This document shows, piece by piece, positions 8,888 to 18,523 of a stretch of 61,335 nt of DNA. The translations under genes were made by a program, and so were the position numbers. A model generated the notes under the pieces. It was not told the origin of the DNA, did no database searches, and saw only the letters and a program-made list of their open reading frames with translations. The stretch's first letter is position 1. Each line of letters opens with the position of its first letter. Source of the DNA: Fidelibacterota bacterium (GTDB taxonomy: Bacteria; Fidelibacterota; Marinisomatia; SCGC-AAA003-L08; TS1B11); the NCBI GenBank assembly GCA_020354025.1, contig CP070638.1, positions 3,342,957 to 3,404,291 on the forward strand. Direction: 5' to 3'.

Positions 8888-11347
8888 CTATCTGCGCAGG
8901 AGCATTTTTCGAGTTGCTGGCTTCCCCTTGTCAACCCTTAGAGTTATAAAGTAAATGCCGGAGGCCAGCCGCCGACCGGTGGCATCCACCGGAATGAACT
9001 CATAGGTGTATTTCGCGTCTGGCTGATCCCGGGAGACCAGGGTACGTATCAACCTACCCCTGAGGTCGTACACTGCCAGTCGCACGTGTCCGGGTATTAG
9101 TAGCTGGTAGGGAATGACAGTGATTTCGGCGAATGGATTAGGGTAGTTTGGATTTAGCACGTAGTGCGGTTTCACGGTTGCTCCGGTATCGGATGTCACC
9201 CGGAAGAAGTTCATGAACCGTTCCATAAGTAAGTCCCTGACGTTGGCGGGATAGATAGTCTCGAAGCCTACGGCCAGATAGACCAGGTGACTTGTTGCGC
9301 TGCTATTGCCAAAAGTGCCTTCATAGGCGATTCCCGCTCCACCGACCCTAGCTGCATCAACGCCCTGGTAGGTGGCGATCAGCTTCGATCCGCCGGCAGG
9401 GCTGATGCCATCCGGCCAATCCACGTCATATGTTCCATGGGTACCATCATCAAATCCGATGAATCCTAAGCCATCGATGATGGAACCACTCACGGGTATA
9501 ATTGTGTGACCTCCACCGGCAGCGTCATCGGATACATACTTCGCCTTAAAATAATTCTGGTAGAACTGAAGATCGGTAGTCGTACCCTTCTCGTCCAGAT
9601 CATGACCGATTTCCGACCCGGAGACTAATAGGTTACCGCCGTCGGTTAAATAGGTGGCGACCAGGGTTTGCTCCGTGCTGGAGAAGCTGGTGTTATCCGT
9701 AGCCTCTTCCCCGGAAATCCAGATAACGACTTCATACTCCTGCAGGGTCACCAGACTCGCCTCCACGGCCTCATTGCTGGAGGCATCGAAGGCCAGGCCC
9801 AGCCTCCAAACGGACGGGGCGTGCTGTCGTAAGAAATCGAAAGTGTTTACGGTCCCGGTGGTGCGGTCGAAGCCGTTGACGATCAGGACCTTCGAACGAA
9901 TTGTATCTGGAACCGTACCCAACACCTCCGAAAATGGGCCTACACCGGCGTCGGTGACGGCGCGAACTTTAAAGTATACAATACTGTCGGCTGGCAGGCC
10001 GACAACCTGGAAGTCCGACGTTTGATAATCGTGAAAAAAACTGAAGTTTACGCCATCGGTGCTGGTGAACAGCTGATAAGAACCTTCGGCTATCCCTGAA
10101 ACGGAAATGAGGACGGTACCATCCCCGTTGTTAAAAGCCGCTAATGCTGTTGGACGAGGTGGTGGGATATCGGTAGTGAAATGGTCGGCCAGGGCAGCCC
10201 ACAGTTCCGGACGGCTGCCATCGTAACCCAGGGCCCACATGCCCACACCGGCCAGATTATTGTCCAAGGCCAAGGTATACTTAGCCGCCAGGCTCAGGCT
10301 GTCGTCGTACCAGAGTTGACGCCACTGGGCGTCCTGCTGGTAGGCCACCCAGGGGGTGGAGGAGATGGTATCCCAGTTGTGGCCGTGAGTAGCAGCTGTA
10401 TCCGCTGCTGCAGTGTAGATGCGGCTGACGGCGCTTCCGGTTGCAGCAGCGTGGATCACATCGCTGACCACAGGCCAGTCGTAACCGTAGTAGGGTACGC
10501 CGAGGATGATTTTGTTGGCGTCCCCCCCTGTAGCGGTTAGGTAGTCCATCACGGTGCTGGTGACGTTGATAGAGCCGCCCGCGAGGGGACTTACCGGACC
10601 CGCAGTGCTGCTGCCCTTCCAGGAGTAGTCGTAGGCCATAATGAAGATGCCGTCCACGATCTGCGCCAGGGCGTAATAATCCCAGGCGCTGTTCCAGTCC
10701 ACCGCTGGCGTGGCCACGGTGATAATAGCTTCAGGTAAGCGAGCATGGAAGGTATCGGCCAGGGTCTGCATGAAGACTACCATGCTATCGCGCATGGCGG
10801 TGGGCATTCCCTCGAAATCGATGTCGATGCCGTCGGCTCCCCCAGCCTGGACTGCGGCCAGGAGGTTATCGATGGCCCGCTCGCGGTTGATGGCGTTGCC
10901 AAGCAAAGTGGTCAGCGTGGAGCTGCCAAATAGGGTGGCGCATAGCTTGACCTTCACTCCCCGGGCATGGGCAAATTCGATAAGCTCTGTGCGGGGCCAG
11001 TTGTGGTCATTGGTGATATTGCCGCTACCGTCCAGCCCCGCCGAGAAGTAGTTGATCTGGGTGAGCAGGTTGTAGTCCAGGGTGGGATAACTGTCATACT
11101 GCCAGTAGGGAAGGTAGCCGACAATCTCCCTGGTGGGACCGATCGCACGCGGCAGGGGGACCGGTAAGGTGGCGGCGATGCTGTCGGCTCGCGAATAGTC
11201 AACCACTACTCCACGGTGGGCCTCCAATTCCAGCATATGGATAGAAGGATGCTCCTGGGCGCGCAGTAAAACGGGTACTAATACAAGCACCAGTAGGTAG
11301 AGGATTGCAGCCCGTACCGGAAAATCAAAACCGGTCATGGCTCTCAA
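8888..11347 (-). CDS. secreted glycoside hydrolase family 18 protein with C-terminal sorting domain
   Basis: An 819-aa exported protein. Residues ~10-30 are a signal peptide. Residues ~74-390 are a GH18 TIM barrel that opens with IVGYLPYWQ and carries the catalytic DGIDIDFE at 172-179 (Glu179 the acid), plus FIMAYDYSWKG. A fibronectin-III-like region follows (~395-480), then a ThuA/glutamine-amidotransferase-like Rossmann section with VLIVNGFDR (~485-700). The C-terminus (~735-819) has NYPNPF and VYDLRGRLIRTL and ends ASGIYFITL...KMLLRR, a FlgD/type IX-like sorting domain. GH18 enzymes cut GlcNAc-containing chains, here perhaps chitin or peptidoglycan. Its start overlaps the lysA stop by 4 bp; a second ATG is at codon 4. 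Confidence 0.88.
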   Translation of the reverse strand: MRAMTGFDFPVRAAILYLLVLVLVPVLLRAQEHPSIHMLELEAHRGVVVDYSRADSIAATLPVPLPRAIGPTREIVGYLPYWQYDSYPTLDYNLLTQINYFSAGLDGSGNITNDHNWPRTELIEFAHARGVKVKLCATLFGSSTLTTLLGNAINRERAIDNLLAAVQAGGADGIDIDFEGMPTAMRDSMVVFMQTLADTFHARLPEAIITVATPAVDWNSAWDYYALAQIVDGIFIMAYDYSWKGSSTAGPVSPLAGGSINVTSTVMDYLTATGGDANKIILGVPYYGYDWPVVSDVIHAAATGSAVSRIYTAAADTAATHGHNWDTISSTPWVAYQQDAQWRQLWYDDSLSLAAKYTLALDNNLAGVGMWALGYDGSRPELWAALADHFTTDIPPPRPTALAAFNNGDGTVLISVSGIAEGSYQLFTSTDGVNFSFFHDYQTSDFQVVGLPADSIVYFKVRAVTDAGVGPFSEVLGTVPDTIRSKVLIVNGFDRTTGTVNTFDFLRQHAPSVWRLGLAFDASSNEAVEASLVTLQEYEVVIWISGEEATDNTSFSSTEQTLVATYLTDGGNLLVSGSEIGHDLDEKGTTTDLQFYQNYFKAKYVSDDAAGGGHTIIPVSGSIIDGLGFIGFDDGTHGTYDVDWPDGISPAGGSKLIATYQGVDAARVGGAGIAYEGTFGNSSATSHLVYLAVGFETIYPANVRDLLMERFMNFFRVTSDTGATVKPHYVLNPNYPNPFAEITVIPYQLLIPGHVRLAVYDLRGRLIRTLVSRDQPDAKYTYEFIPVDATGRRLASGIYFITLRVDKGKPATRKMLLRR

Positions 11348-12567
11348 AGCAAGTCTATTTCCTGGGCTATGAGCTCATCAAAGGTCTGTCGGCGTCGGAC
11401 TAGACGGGCGGACCTGCCTTCCACCAGCACCTCGGCAGCCATAAGGCGGGCATTGTAGTTGGAGGCCATGCTAGCCCCATACGCACCTACATCATGGATG
11501 CACAAGAGGTCTCCAACCTGCGCCTCGGGGAGCGGGCGCGGCTTGACGAAACCTCCCCATTCCTGCGTGAACATATCAGCCGTTTCGCACAAAGGCCCGG
11601 CTACGACCCTTGGTGCTGTGGGCTGGTCATCCTTGCCGATGATCGATATATGGTGATACGCTCCATACATGGCAGGGCGTACCAGATTATCAAAGCCGGC
11701 GTCCACCAGGATGTAGTCAATCGAACCACTCGTCTTAGTCCCCCTGACCTCAGTCAGAAGCAGTCCCGCCTCCGCCAGCAGATAGCGCCCAGGCTCCACT
11801 TCCATGGAAAGTGGTCGGTTTAGAGTATTTTCCAGTTCCGATTTGGTTTCTTGCCAATCCTGGACGAAGCGGATTACATCAAAAGCAGGCTCATCGGGAT
11901 AGTAGGGAATCGGCAGCCCACCACCTGCGGAGATGGTGGTTACCGTATCGGCGGCCATGAGTGCGGCTGTACTTAAAGCCTGCCGCACCCTGGACAGGTG
12001 TTTGAAATCGGATCCGGAGCCGATGTGCATATGAATACCGGAGACGCTCAGACCGGTCTTGGCAGCCCGTTCGAGTACCCGGGGCAGCTGCTCGTGCCAG
12101 ATACCGTGTTTGGATTCCGGCCCTCCGGTGTTGACCCGCTGATCATGGCCATGACCGAATCCTGGATTGATGCGCAGAGTGACATTTTGCCTTGGACGTA
12201 TGGAAGCATATTGCTCTATCATATCCGGAGAACCAAGGTTTACGTGGAGGTTATGCCTCCCAAGGATATCCAGGATAGAATGGTCGAACAAGTCTGCTGT
12301 GAAGACGATCTCATCCTTGGTAAATCCGGCTTTTAAGGCCCGGTACACTTCTCCGGCAGAAACGGTGTCGACCTTCAGGCCCAGTCCTCGAAGCCAGTGG
12401 AGCAGGCCAAGGTTGGGATTAGCCTTCTGGGCATATCGGATAACGTCGAATCCCCGCAAATCCTGAATCCGCTGGCGGATAATGTCGGCATGGTAGACGT
12501 ACAGAGGCGTGTCATGCTCTCGTACCAGATCCCGGAGGAGTTGGTCATCTAGGGATCTAAGTTTCAA
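11344..12567 (-). CDS. lysA: diaminopimelate decarboxylase family PLP enzyme
   Basis: A 407-aa fold-III PLP decarboxylase of the LysA type, which converts meso-diaminopimelate to lysine. YAQKANPNLGLL carries the PLP lysine (the usual YAxKAN), HMHIGSGSD the phosphate/substrate loop, EPGRYL the conserved Glu-Pro-Gly-Arg, and CETADMF the second-subunit active-site Cys. It starts with TTG at 12567, overlapping the LD-carboxypeptidase stop by 11 bp, and there is no ATG near the expected N-terminus. It sits between two cell-wall genes, so it may handle DAP released from wall peptides as well as lysine biosynthesis (inference). Confidence 0.88.
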   Translation of the reverse strand: MKLRSLDDQLLRDLVREHDTPLYVYHADIIRQRIQDLRGFDVIRYAQKANPNLGLLHWLRGLGLKVDTVSAGEVYRALKAGFTKDEIVFTADLFDHSILDILGRHNLHVNLGSPDMIEQYASIRPRQNVTLRINPGFGHGHDQRVNTGGPESKHGIWHEQLPRVLERAAKTGLSVSGIHMHIGSGSDFKHLSRVRQALSTAALMAADTVTTISAGGGLPIPYYPDEPAFDVIRFVQDWQETKSELENTLNRPLSMEVEPGRYLLAEAGLLLTEVRGTKTSGSIDYILVDAGFDNLVRPAMYGAYHHISIIGKDDQPTAPRVVAGPLCETADMFTQEWGGFVKPRPLPEAQVGDLLCIHDVGAYGASMASNYNARLMAAEVLVEGRSARLVRRRQTFDELIAQEIDLL

Positions 12568-13516
12568 CGGGTGGCTCTAGAAAGGTGAGTCTAATTTGAC
12601 CTGCTCCGGCCTGAAGTTTCACCGGCAGTGATATTGGAAAAGTGAGGATAGACGAACCATGGCCGCAGGGTACACCGGAAATGATGGGAATGGCAGTACC
12701 CTCGAAGGTTTCCAAGATGATATCCTCAACGGTCTTCCCGAAGGGAATCTCCTCTTCAGGTATATCGGTGATCTCTCCGACGATTAGTCCGGCGATTTCC
12801 TCCAGCTGATTGCTCCGCCGCAAGTGTTGGAACATGGTTTCCAGCTTGTGGAATGGCTCGTTCACTTCTTCAAGGAACAGTATTTTCTTTCTGAAATCCA
12901 CTTGTTCAGGGGTGCCCAGGCGCCTAGTGATTAAATACAAGTTCCCACCCCAGAGTTCTCCCTGGGCGGTACCCTCCGCCAGTATAGTCACATTGGGGAT
13001 TTCAGCCAAGTCAATACTCTGGCACTCACCAGATAGGATCCCCTGCATATATTTGAAACTGAAAGGTTCTGGCCCGTTAAAAAAGGTGTGTAGCATGGGG
13101 CCATGGAAGGTGATGAGCCCCGTCATCTGGGTGATATTAAGCAGCAGAGTAGTCATATCACTAAAACCCATGAATATTTTTGGGTGAGATTGGATGATAT
13201 TATAATCCAGAATGTCACCCACTCGAAATACACCATATCCACCCCGAGCGCAAAAAATAGCATCCACCTGGGAGTCGGTGAACAACTGTTCCAGCTCCCG
13301 GGCTCTCATCTCCGCCGATCCGGCGAACTGGTTCTCCCGGGCCTGGTTGGTTTTATTCCAGACGAGCCGGTAACCGGCATCTTTTAAAATCCGACCGGCC
13401 TTTTTAAGCTTTTCCGATTCAGCCCACTTTGAGAGGGACACGATCCCTATGGTTCCCCCCTGCGGGAGAAACCCGGGCTTGATAGGTTGTTGACGAGTGC
13501 CCCGGCTGTGTAGCAT
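12557..13516 (-). CDS. LD-carboxypeptidase (peptidase S66)
   Basis: A serine peptidase of family S66 (LdcA/MccF), which in peptidoglycan recycling removes the terminal D-Ala from L,D-tetrapeptides. GTIGIVSLSK opens the fold, ARGGYGVFR is the conserved RGGYG block, and IFMGFSDMTTLL contains the nucleophilic Ser. VCGHGS-like PCGHGSSIL near the C-terminus supplies the catalytic His. I use the ATG at 13516 (319 aa), which starts just before the conserved core; a TTG at 13558 adds 14 residues and neither has a strong ribosome binding site. It is the first gene of the LD-carboxypeptidase-lysA-GH18 minus-strand operon. Confidence 0.88.
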   Translation of the reverse strand: MLHSRGTRQQPIKPGFLPQGGTIGIVSLSKWAESEKLKKAGRILKDAGYRLVWNKTNQARENQFAGSAEMRARELEQLFTDSQVDAIFCARGGYGVFRVGDILDYNIIQSHPKIFMGFSDMTTLLLNITQMTGLITFHGPMLHTFFNGPEPFSFKYMQGILSGECQSIDLAEIPNVTILAEGTAQGELWGGNLYLITRRLGTPEQVDFRKKILFLEEVNEPFHKLETMFQHLRRSNQLEEIAGLIVGEITDIPEEEIPFGKTVEDIILETFEGTAIPIISGVPCGHGSSILTFPISLPVKLQAGAGQIRLTFLEPPVET

Positions 13517-13771
13517 TCTTATAAATTTAAGATGGGTTGAGGGAGGAAAGGTGGGCAAAGTCGCTGTCTCGCAGTAGCTCCGAGGTTCCTGGTTTACCGG
13601 CCTTCGCAGGTTTTCCCGGCCAACGGATTAGGAGTAGGCGGAAGTGATACTTCAGTGTATCATCCCTTCAATGGATAGAGTCCCCGTACTCCTCTAGAAA
13701 AATGCTAAGCCGTCGTGGCTATGATTTTCTGCAGGATTGAGAGGAAATAAATGAGTTCACAGCCCTCCATA

Positions 13772-13840
13772 AAAATAAACCGATCAAGCGGTTTTATTTT
13801 AGCCTGATATATGGTTAGCCCACGACTTTAATCGTGGGCT
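13772..13840. terminator. two adjacent hairpins, probable terminator after nagB
   Basis: Two hairpins lie in the 330-bp gap between nagB and the LD-carboxypeptidase. The first pairs AAAATAAACCG (13772-13782) with CGGTTTTATTTT (13789-13800) with one bulge and carries T-runs on both strands. The second is a perfect 9-bp stem, AGCCCACGA (13817-13825) with TCGTGGGCT (13832-13840), loop CTTTAA. Minus-strand transcripts of nagB would meet both. The rest of the gap shows no gene; the promoter of the LD-carboxypeptidase operon is probably in 13560-13770. Confidence 0.6.
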
Positions 13841-13888
13841 TGCTTTATTATCTCACAGAAGTCCAGGCGATAATAGCATCCTTAGTTA

Positions 13889-14635
13889 CTAATCTAATTG
13901 CCAATCTACCGTTAACATACTCGCAGCATCTTCATCGATCAGCAAAGTGGCATGTTGGTGCATCTGAACAATGGTAGCAGGCACCATTGCTGAGATGGGA
14001 CCTTCGAGTGTATCCTTGATGGCTTGAGCCTTTTTTTTACCGCTGGCCAGTAAAAGAAGCCTCCAAGCTTCCATGATAGTGCCGATTCCCATGGTAATGG
14101 CGTATTTGGGTACTTGATCCATAGAACCGAAAAAGCGGGCGTTGCCCTGGCGAGTTTTTTCCGTGAGAGTCTTAATCCTGGTCCTCGAGCCAAGGGACGA
14201 TCCTGGTTCATTAAAGGCAATATGCCCGTTCTCACCGATACCCAGAATTTGCAGGTCTATCCCGCCAACCTCGTCGATACGCTCTTCATACCACTCACAT
14301 TGCTCTTCAATATCGTCGGCCATGCCGGCAGGAATATGAACGTAGCGGGAATCTACGTTTATGTGCTTGAACAGGTTCTCCCACATGAAATAGTGATAAC
14401 TCTGATCATGACTGGGAGGCAAGCCTACATATTCGTCCAGATTAAAAGTAGTCACTTTTGAAAAGTCAAGCCCCTCTTCCCGGTGCATGCGAATCAGCTC
14501 TTGATAAAGCTTGAGAGGGGAGCTGCCGGTGGCAAATCCGAGGACGCAGTCCGGTTTTTTCCGTACAAGCTCGGCAACAATACGGGCACCTTCTATGGAA
14601 ATGGCATCGTAATCTGCTCTAATAGAAGCAAGCAT
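13889..14635 (-). CDS. nagB: glucosamine-6-phosphate deaminase
   Basis: A 248-aa isomerase-deaminase that turns glucosamine-6-phosphate into fructose-6-phosphate and ammonia. GFATGSSPLKLY is the phosphate loop, NLDEYVGL holds the catalytic Asp, and GIGENGHIAFNEPGS the His/Glu relay. The length matches NagB. It is transcribed alone, with a likely terminator downstream. Beside a GH18 glycosidase and wall peptidases it fits use of amino sugars from chitin or peptidoglycan, but no NagA or transporter is visible. Confidence 0.93.
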   Translation of the reverse strand: MLASIRADYDAISIEGARIVAELVRKKPDCVLGFATGSSPLKLYQELIRMHREEGLDFSKVTTFNLDEYVGLPPSHDQSYHYFMWENLFKHINVDSRYVHIPAGMADDIEEQCEWYEERIDEVGGIDLQILGIGENGHIAFNEPGSSLGSRTRIKTLTEKTRQGNARFFGSMDQVPKYAITMGIGTIMEAWRLLLLASGKKKAQAIKDTLEGPISAMVPATIVQMHQHATLLIDEDAASMLTVDWQLD

Positions 14636-14846
14636 AATATTTGTCCTCCAGCTTGAGTCGGTAGCTACAAGAATTCTCTGGGCAATTAGACGCTTAGATT
14701 AATGCCACAGTCTGAAATAAATTTAATACGAGATAAGTATACCTAAATAGTGATCAATTCTCGCATAATCCGCGCCACAATATCATGCTATTGCAGGGTA
14801 GCCCTCGTACTCCGGGACTGACGTCCAATCCGGGGAGTAAACAGAA

Positions 14847-17800
14847 TCAGCGTTGTCCGAATCCGCCCCCACCTGGCGTTTTAATGATAACCAGTTCCCC
14901 GGCCTTAACGACCAGATCCGCCTTGCCGCCAAGGTTCTCTGAAATACCATCACGACGGATGAGTATATTACGTCCTTTAGCCCCTGGTCTCCCTCCAGCC
15001 ATTCCGTAAGGTGCGTAGGCTCGTCTCTCTGACAAGATGGAAACCTTCCGCGGCTCAAGGAAGCGGACTGCCCGGATTACGCCGTTCCCACCGCGATACC
15101 TGCCCTTCCCGCCTGAGCCCTGGCGGATGATGAACTGCTCTAGCCTGATTTCAGGAAACCGCTGCTCTAACACCTCCGGATCGGTGATGCGGGTATTGGT
15201 CATGTGCACCTGCACGGCTGAAGCACCCCTGTGACCTTCAGTGGCGCCGGAACCCCCGGCGATGGTTTCATAGTACTGTTTTCCCTGGTCGTCTTCCCTG
15301 CCAAAGAGAAAGTTATTCATAGTCCCCTGAGAGGCAGCGGCGATTCCCAGAGCCCCCAGCAGAACATCTACAACGCGTTGGGAGGTTTCCACATTACCGC
15401 CAACCACGGCTGCATTTGGCGATGGATTAAGCAGACAGCTCTTTGGAATAAAAACATCGATGGGGTCCAGACAGCCCGAGTTGAGGGGAATGTCCTTATC
15501 GATCAGGGTGCGGAAGACATAGAGGACCGCTGCTCTGGTTACGGCTGCTGGGGCATTCAGGCTGGTTGATAGCTGCGGTGACGTGCCATCGAAATTTATT
15601 ATTGCCCGATAGAAGTGGGGAGGGTCGTTACCCTGCTCAATAGTCAGGCGGACTGCAATTCTGGAGCCATCGTCCAGGTAGTCCTCGAATGTCGATTCGA
15701 AGCGCGGGCGGCCATTGAGGAATCTGCCCAGGGCTTCCCGCATGGCTTCAGCCGCGTTATCCCGGATATGGCCCATATAGGCTTGTATCGTCTCCAGGCT
15801 GTACTTGTCCACCAGCCGCCCCAGTTCCCGCAGACCGCAATTATTGGCGGCGATCTGAGCTCTCAGGTCCGATACCCGCTCTTCGATGTTCCGGGCTGGG
15901 TGCGGTGCTGAAATGAGCAGCCGGCGCAGTTCTTCTTCCCGGAACCTGCCGCCGCGTACCAGCAGGAAGTTATCGATGACTACTCCTTCATCCTTGATTG
16001 TCGCGGCGAAGGGTGGCATGGAGCCGGGGGTGATACCGCCAATATCGGCGTGATGACCGCGAGAGGCGGTGAAGAAAATGATCCCGCCATCAGGCTCGAA
16101 GACGGGCATGATCACCGTAACGTCCGGCAGGTGCGAGCCGCCGCGGTGGGGATTATTGGTCACGTACACGTCGCCGGAATGCATCCGGCCTTGATTGGCC
16201 TTCACAGTCGCCTTCACCGATTCGCTCATGGCGCCTAGGTGGACAGGGATATGGGGGGCGTTGGCCACCAGATTCCCCTGGCTGTCAAAAATGGCGCAGG
16301 AGAAATCCAGACGCTCCTTGATGTTAGTAGAGTGGGCGGTATTGGCCAGAGTGACGCCCATCTGCTCGGCCACGCTCATGAAAAGGTTGTTGAAGACCTC
16401 CAGCATGATGGGGTCTCGTCCGGTGCCCACCTTTTCTACCCGGGTGTCCTCTTGCTCTAGGATCAGGTGGCCATACTTGTTGACGGTGGAGGTGAAGCCC
16501 GGCTCAACGAGCACGGTGGAATAGTCTTCGACTATAATGACCGGTCCACGGAGCTGGTGACCTGTGGGGAGCTGTTCCCGACGGTAGACTGGTGTCGGTG
16601 TGGGCTGCTCATCAAAAGTAACACCGGTCAGTCCGAGGGGCTCCGGGACAGTCCTGTCTGTGCCTACCCCCCACTCGGTCTCCTTGAGGACGCCGCCCCC
16701 TCCCAGCACTTCAACGCGGATGTTCAACAGCTCCAGTTGAACACCTATGGGTTTGAAACCAAAGTGCCGGCTGTATGCTTCAAGAAAGGTGGGTGCAACG
16801 TCTTCGTAGTCCACGAGGGGAATGGATAGGTAGGTGTCGGTCCCTAGGGGCCGGATGTCCATGAACCTGTGGACCTCGATATCTGACACTGAAATGCCGC
16901 GTTCGCGCAGCTCCTCTACCAGGGGCGCACCCAGGGCTTGATACTCACCCTCCAGAGACCGGTACAGGACGCGATCCAGGATCTTCACCACCGATTGGGC
17001 AGCGTAGCGCAGGTGGCCGGCTACGGCGATACCATAGGCTGAGAGCAATCCGGCCAGGGGATGAATAATGATCCTGCGAATACCCAGTATACGTGCCAAA
17101 GCGCAGGCATGCTGAGCGGCGGCACCACCGAAACAGACCAGTGCGTGAGTGCGGACGTCGAAGCCCCGGGCCACAGAGATTTCCTTGATAGGCTTAGCCA
17201 TGGTCTCGTTGGCGATCTTTACATATCCCAAGGCCATGTCGGACGGTGAGAGCCTAGTGCCTAACTTTTGATTGATATCGTCGGTAAGGCCTGCAAACTT
17301 TTTTTGAACGATGTCCCTGTCAAGGGTCTGGTCCTGCTTGGGTCCAAAGGTGCGGGGGAAATAAGCAGGTAGGATACGTCCTAATAGCAGGTTAGCGTCT
17401 GTCAGAGCCAGCGGGCCACCTCGGCCATAGCAGGCGGGACCCGGGTCAGCCCCGGCGGATTCGGGTCCTACGCGCAGCTTCTGCCCATCGAACCAGAGCA
17501 GCGAACCACCGCCGGCGGCCACCGTGTTTACGTGCAGGCTCGGTGCCTGAAACTGCACTCCCGCTGTCTTGACCTCGAAGATCTTTTCGAAATGACCATT
17601 GAACCGACTCACGTCGGTTGAGGTCCCGCCCATATCGAATCCGATAGATTCCCGGATATTGTCGAGCTCGGATACTGCAGCCGTGCCGATGACACCCCCG
17701 GCTGGCCCGGAAATAATGGCATCCTTGCCCGTAAAGGATGCAGCGTCCGTAAGGCCGCCCGAGCTCTGCATGAACTCCAATGGAATGCTGCCGGTCAGCT

Positions 17801-18503
17801 GGCGCACCGAATCCACATACCGTTTGAGGATCGGGCTGAGGTAAGCGTCAACCACTGTGGTTTGAGCCCGGCCCACAAACTTGATCAGCGGCATTATCTC
17901 GTGAGAGACGGCGACTTGTTTAAATCCCATCTGACGTGCTACCCGGGCTACGACTTCTTCATGACGGCTGTTATTCCAGGCGTGCATAAGAACGATAGCC
18001 ACCGAGCCGATACCCATGCGTTTCAGGCGTAGAAGGTCCGCTTCCACCGCTTCCACTTTCAGGGGCACAATGACTTTGCCGTCTTGATCGATCCGCTCGT
18101 CCACTTCCTTGATGCAGCGGTAGAGCTGCTCTGGTTTTCTTATGGCAAGCTTGTATAAATCGGGCCGGTTCTGATACCCGATCTCCAACAGGTCGTGAAA
18201 GCCTTTAGTAATGACCAGTGCTACGGAAGCTCCTTTCCGTTCCAGCAGGGCGTTGGTAGCGACCGTAGTGCCCATGCGAATGTGTGCCACTCGGTCCTCA
18301 GGGATGGGAGATCCGGGGAGTAGATCCAGCAGGCGGTGGATGCCTTCAATGGCGGCGTCGGGGTAGGCCGGGGAATCGGAAAGGAGCTTGATAGTGTTTA
18401 GCCGGCCGTCGGGATCGATTCCAATCACATCGGTGAAGGTGCCGCCCCGGTCAATAGCAAACTGCCAGCGGTCGGTGGCGCTGCTAGTGCTGGTGATGCT
18501 CAT
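14847..18503 (-). CDS. 5-oxoprolinase-type hydantoinase, HyuA-HyuB fusion
   Basis: A 1,218-aa fusion. The N-terminal half (to about residue 680) is HyuA-like with the ATP-binding [21 protein letters not shown] and [11 protein letters not shown] blocks. The C-terminal half is HyuB-like, beginning at [12 protein letters not shown] and ending GGGGFGQR. Full-length fusions of this size resemble eukaryotic and some bacterial ATP-dependent 5-oxoprolinases, which open pyroglutamate to glutamate; hydantoin is an alternative substrate. It lies 20 bp after the amidohydrolase gene on the same strand. The gap downstream to nagB (14636-14846) shows no gene. Confidence 0.9.
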   Translation of the reverse strand: MSITSTSSATDRWQFAIDRGGTFTDVIGIDPDGRLNTIKLLSDSPAYPDAAIEGIHRLLDLLPGSPIPEDRVAHIRMGTTVATNALLERKGASVALVITKGFHDLLEIGYQNRPDLYKLAIRKPEQLYRCIKEVDERIDQDGKVIVPLKVEAVEADLLRLKRMGIGSVAIVLMHAWNNSRHEEVVARVARQMGFKQVAVSHEIMPLIKFVGRAQTTVVDAYLSPILKRYVDSVRQLTGSIPLEFMQSSGGLTDAASFTGKDAIISGPAGGVIGTAAVSELDNIRESIGFDMGGTSTDVSRFNGHFEKIFEVKTAGVQFQAPSLHVNTVAAGGGSLLWFDGQKLRVGPESAGADPGPACYGRGGPLALTDANLLLGRILPAYFPRTFGPKQDQTLDRDIVQKKFAGLTDDINQKLGTRLSPSDMALGYVKIANETMAKPIKEISVARGFDVRTHALVCFGGAAAQHACALARILGIRRIIIHPLAGLLSAYGIAVAGHLRYAAQSVVKILDRVLYRSLEGEYQALGAPLVEELRERGISVSDIEVHRFMDIRPLGTDTYLSIPLVDYEDVAPTFLEAYSRHFGFKPIGVQLELLNIRVEVLGGGGVLKETEWGVGTDRTVPEPLGLTGVTFDEQPTPTPVYRREQLPTGHQLRGPVIIVEDYSTVLVEPGFTSTVNKYGHLILEQEDTRVEKVGTGRDPIMLEVFNNLFMSVAEQMGVTLANTAHSTNIKERLDFSCAIFDSQGNLVANAPHIPVHLGAMSESVKATVKANQGRMHSGDVYVTNNPHRGGSHLPDVTVIMPVFEPDGGIIFFTASRGHHADIGGITPGSMPPFAATIKDEGVVIDNFLLVRGGRFREEELRRLLISAPHPARNIEERVSDLRAQIAANNCGLRELGRLVDKYSLETIQAYMGHIRDNAAEAMREALGRFLNGRPRFESTFEDYLDDGSRIAVRLTIEQGNDPPHFYRAIINFDGTSPQLSTSLNAPAAVTRAAVLYVFRTLIDKDIPLNSGCLDPIDVFIPKSCLLNPSPNAAVVGGNVETSQRVVDVLLGALGIAAASQGTMNNFLFGREDDQGKQYYETIAGGSGATEGHRGASAVQVHMTNTRITDPEVLEQRFPEIRLEQFIIRQGSGGKGRYRGGNGVIRAVRFLEPRKVSILSERRAYAPYGMAGGRPGAKGRNILIRRDGISENLGGKADLVVKAGELVIIKTPGGGGFGQR

Positions 18504-18523
18504 GGATGCCAGCTAGTGGGATA

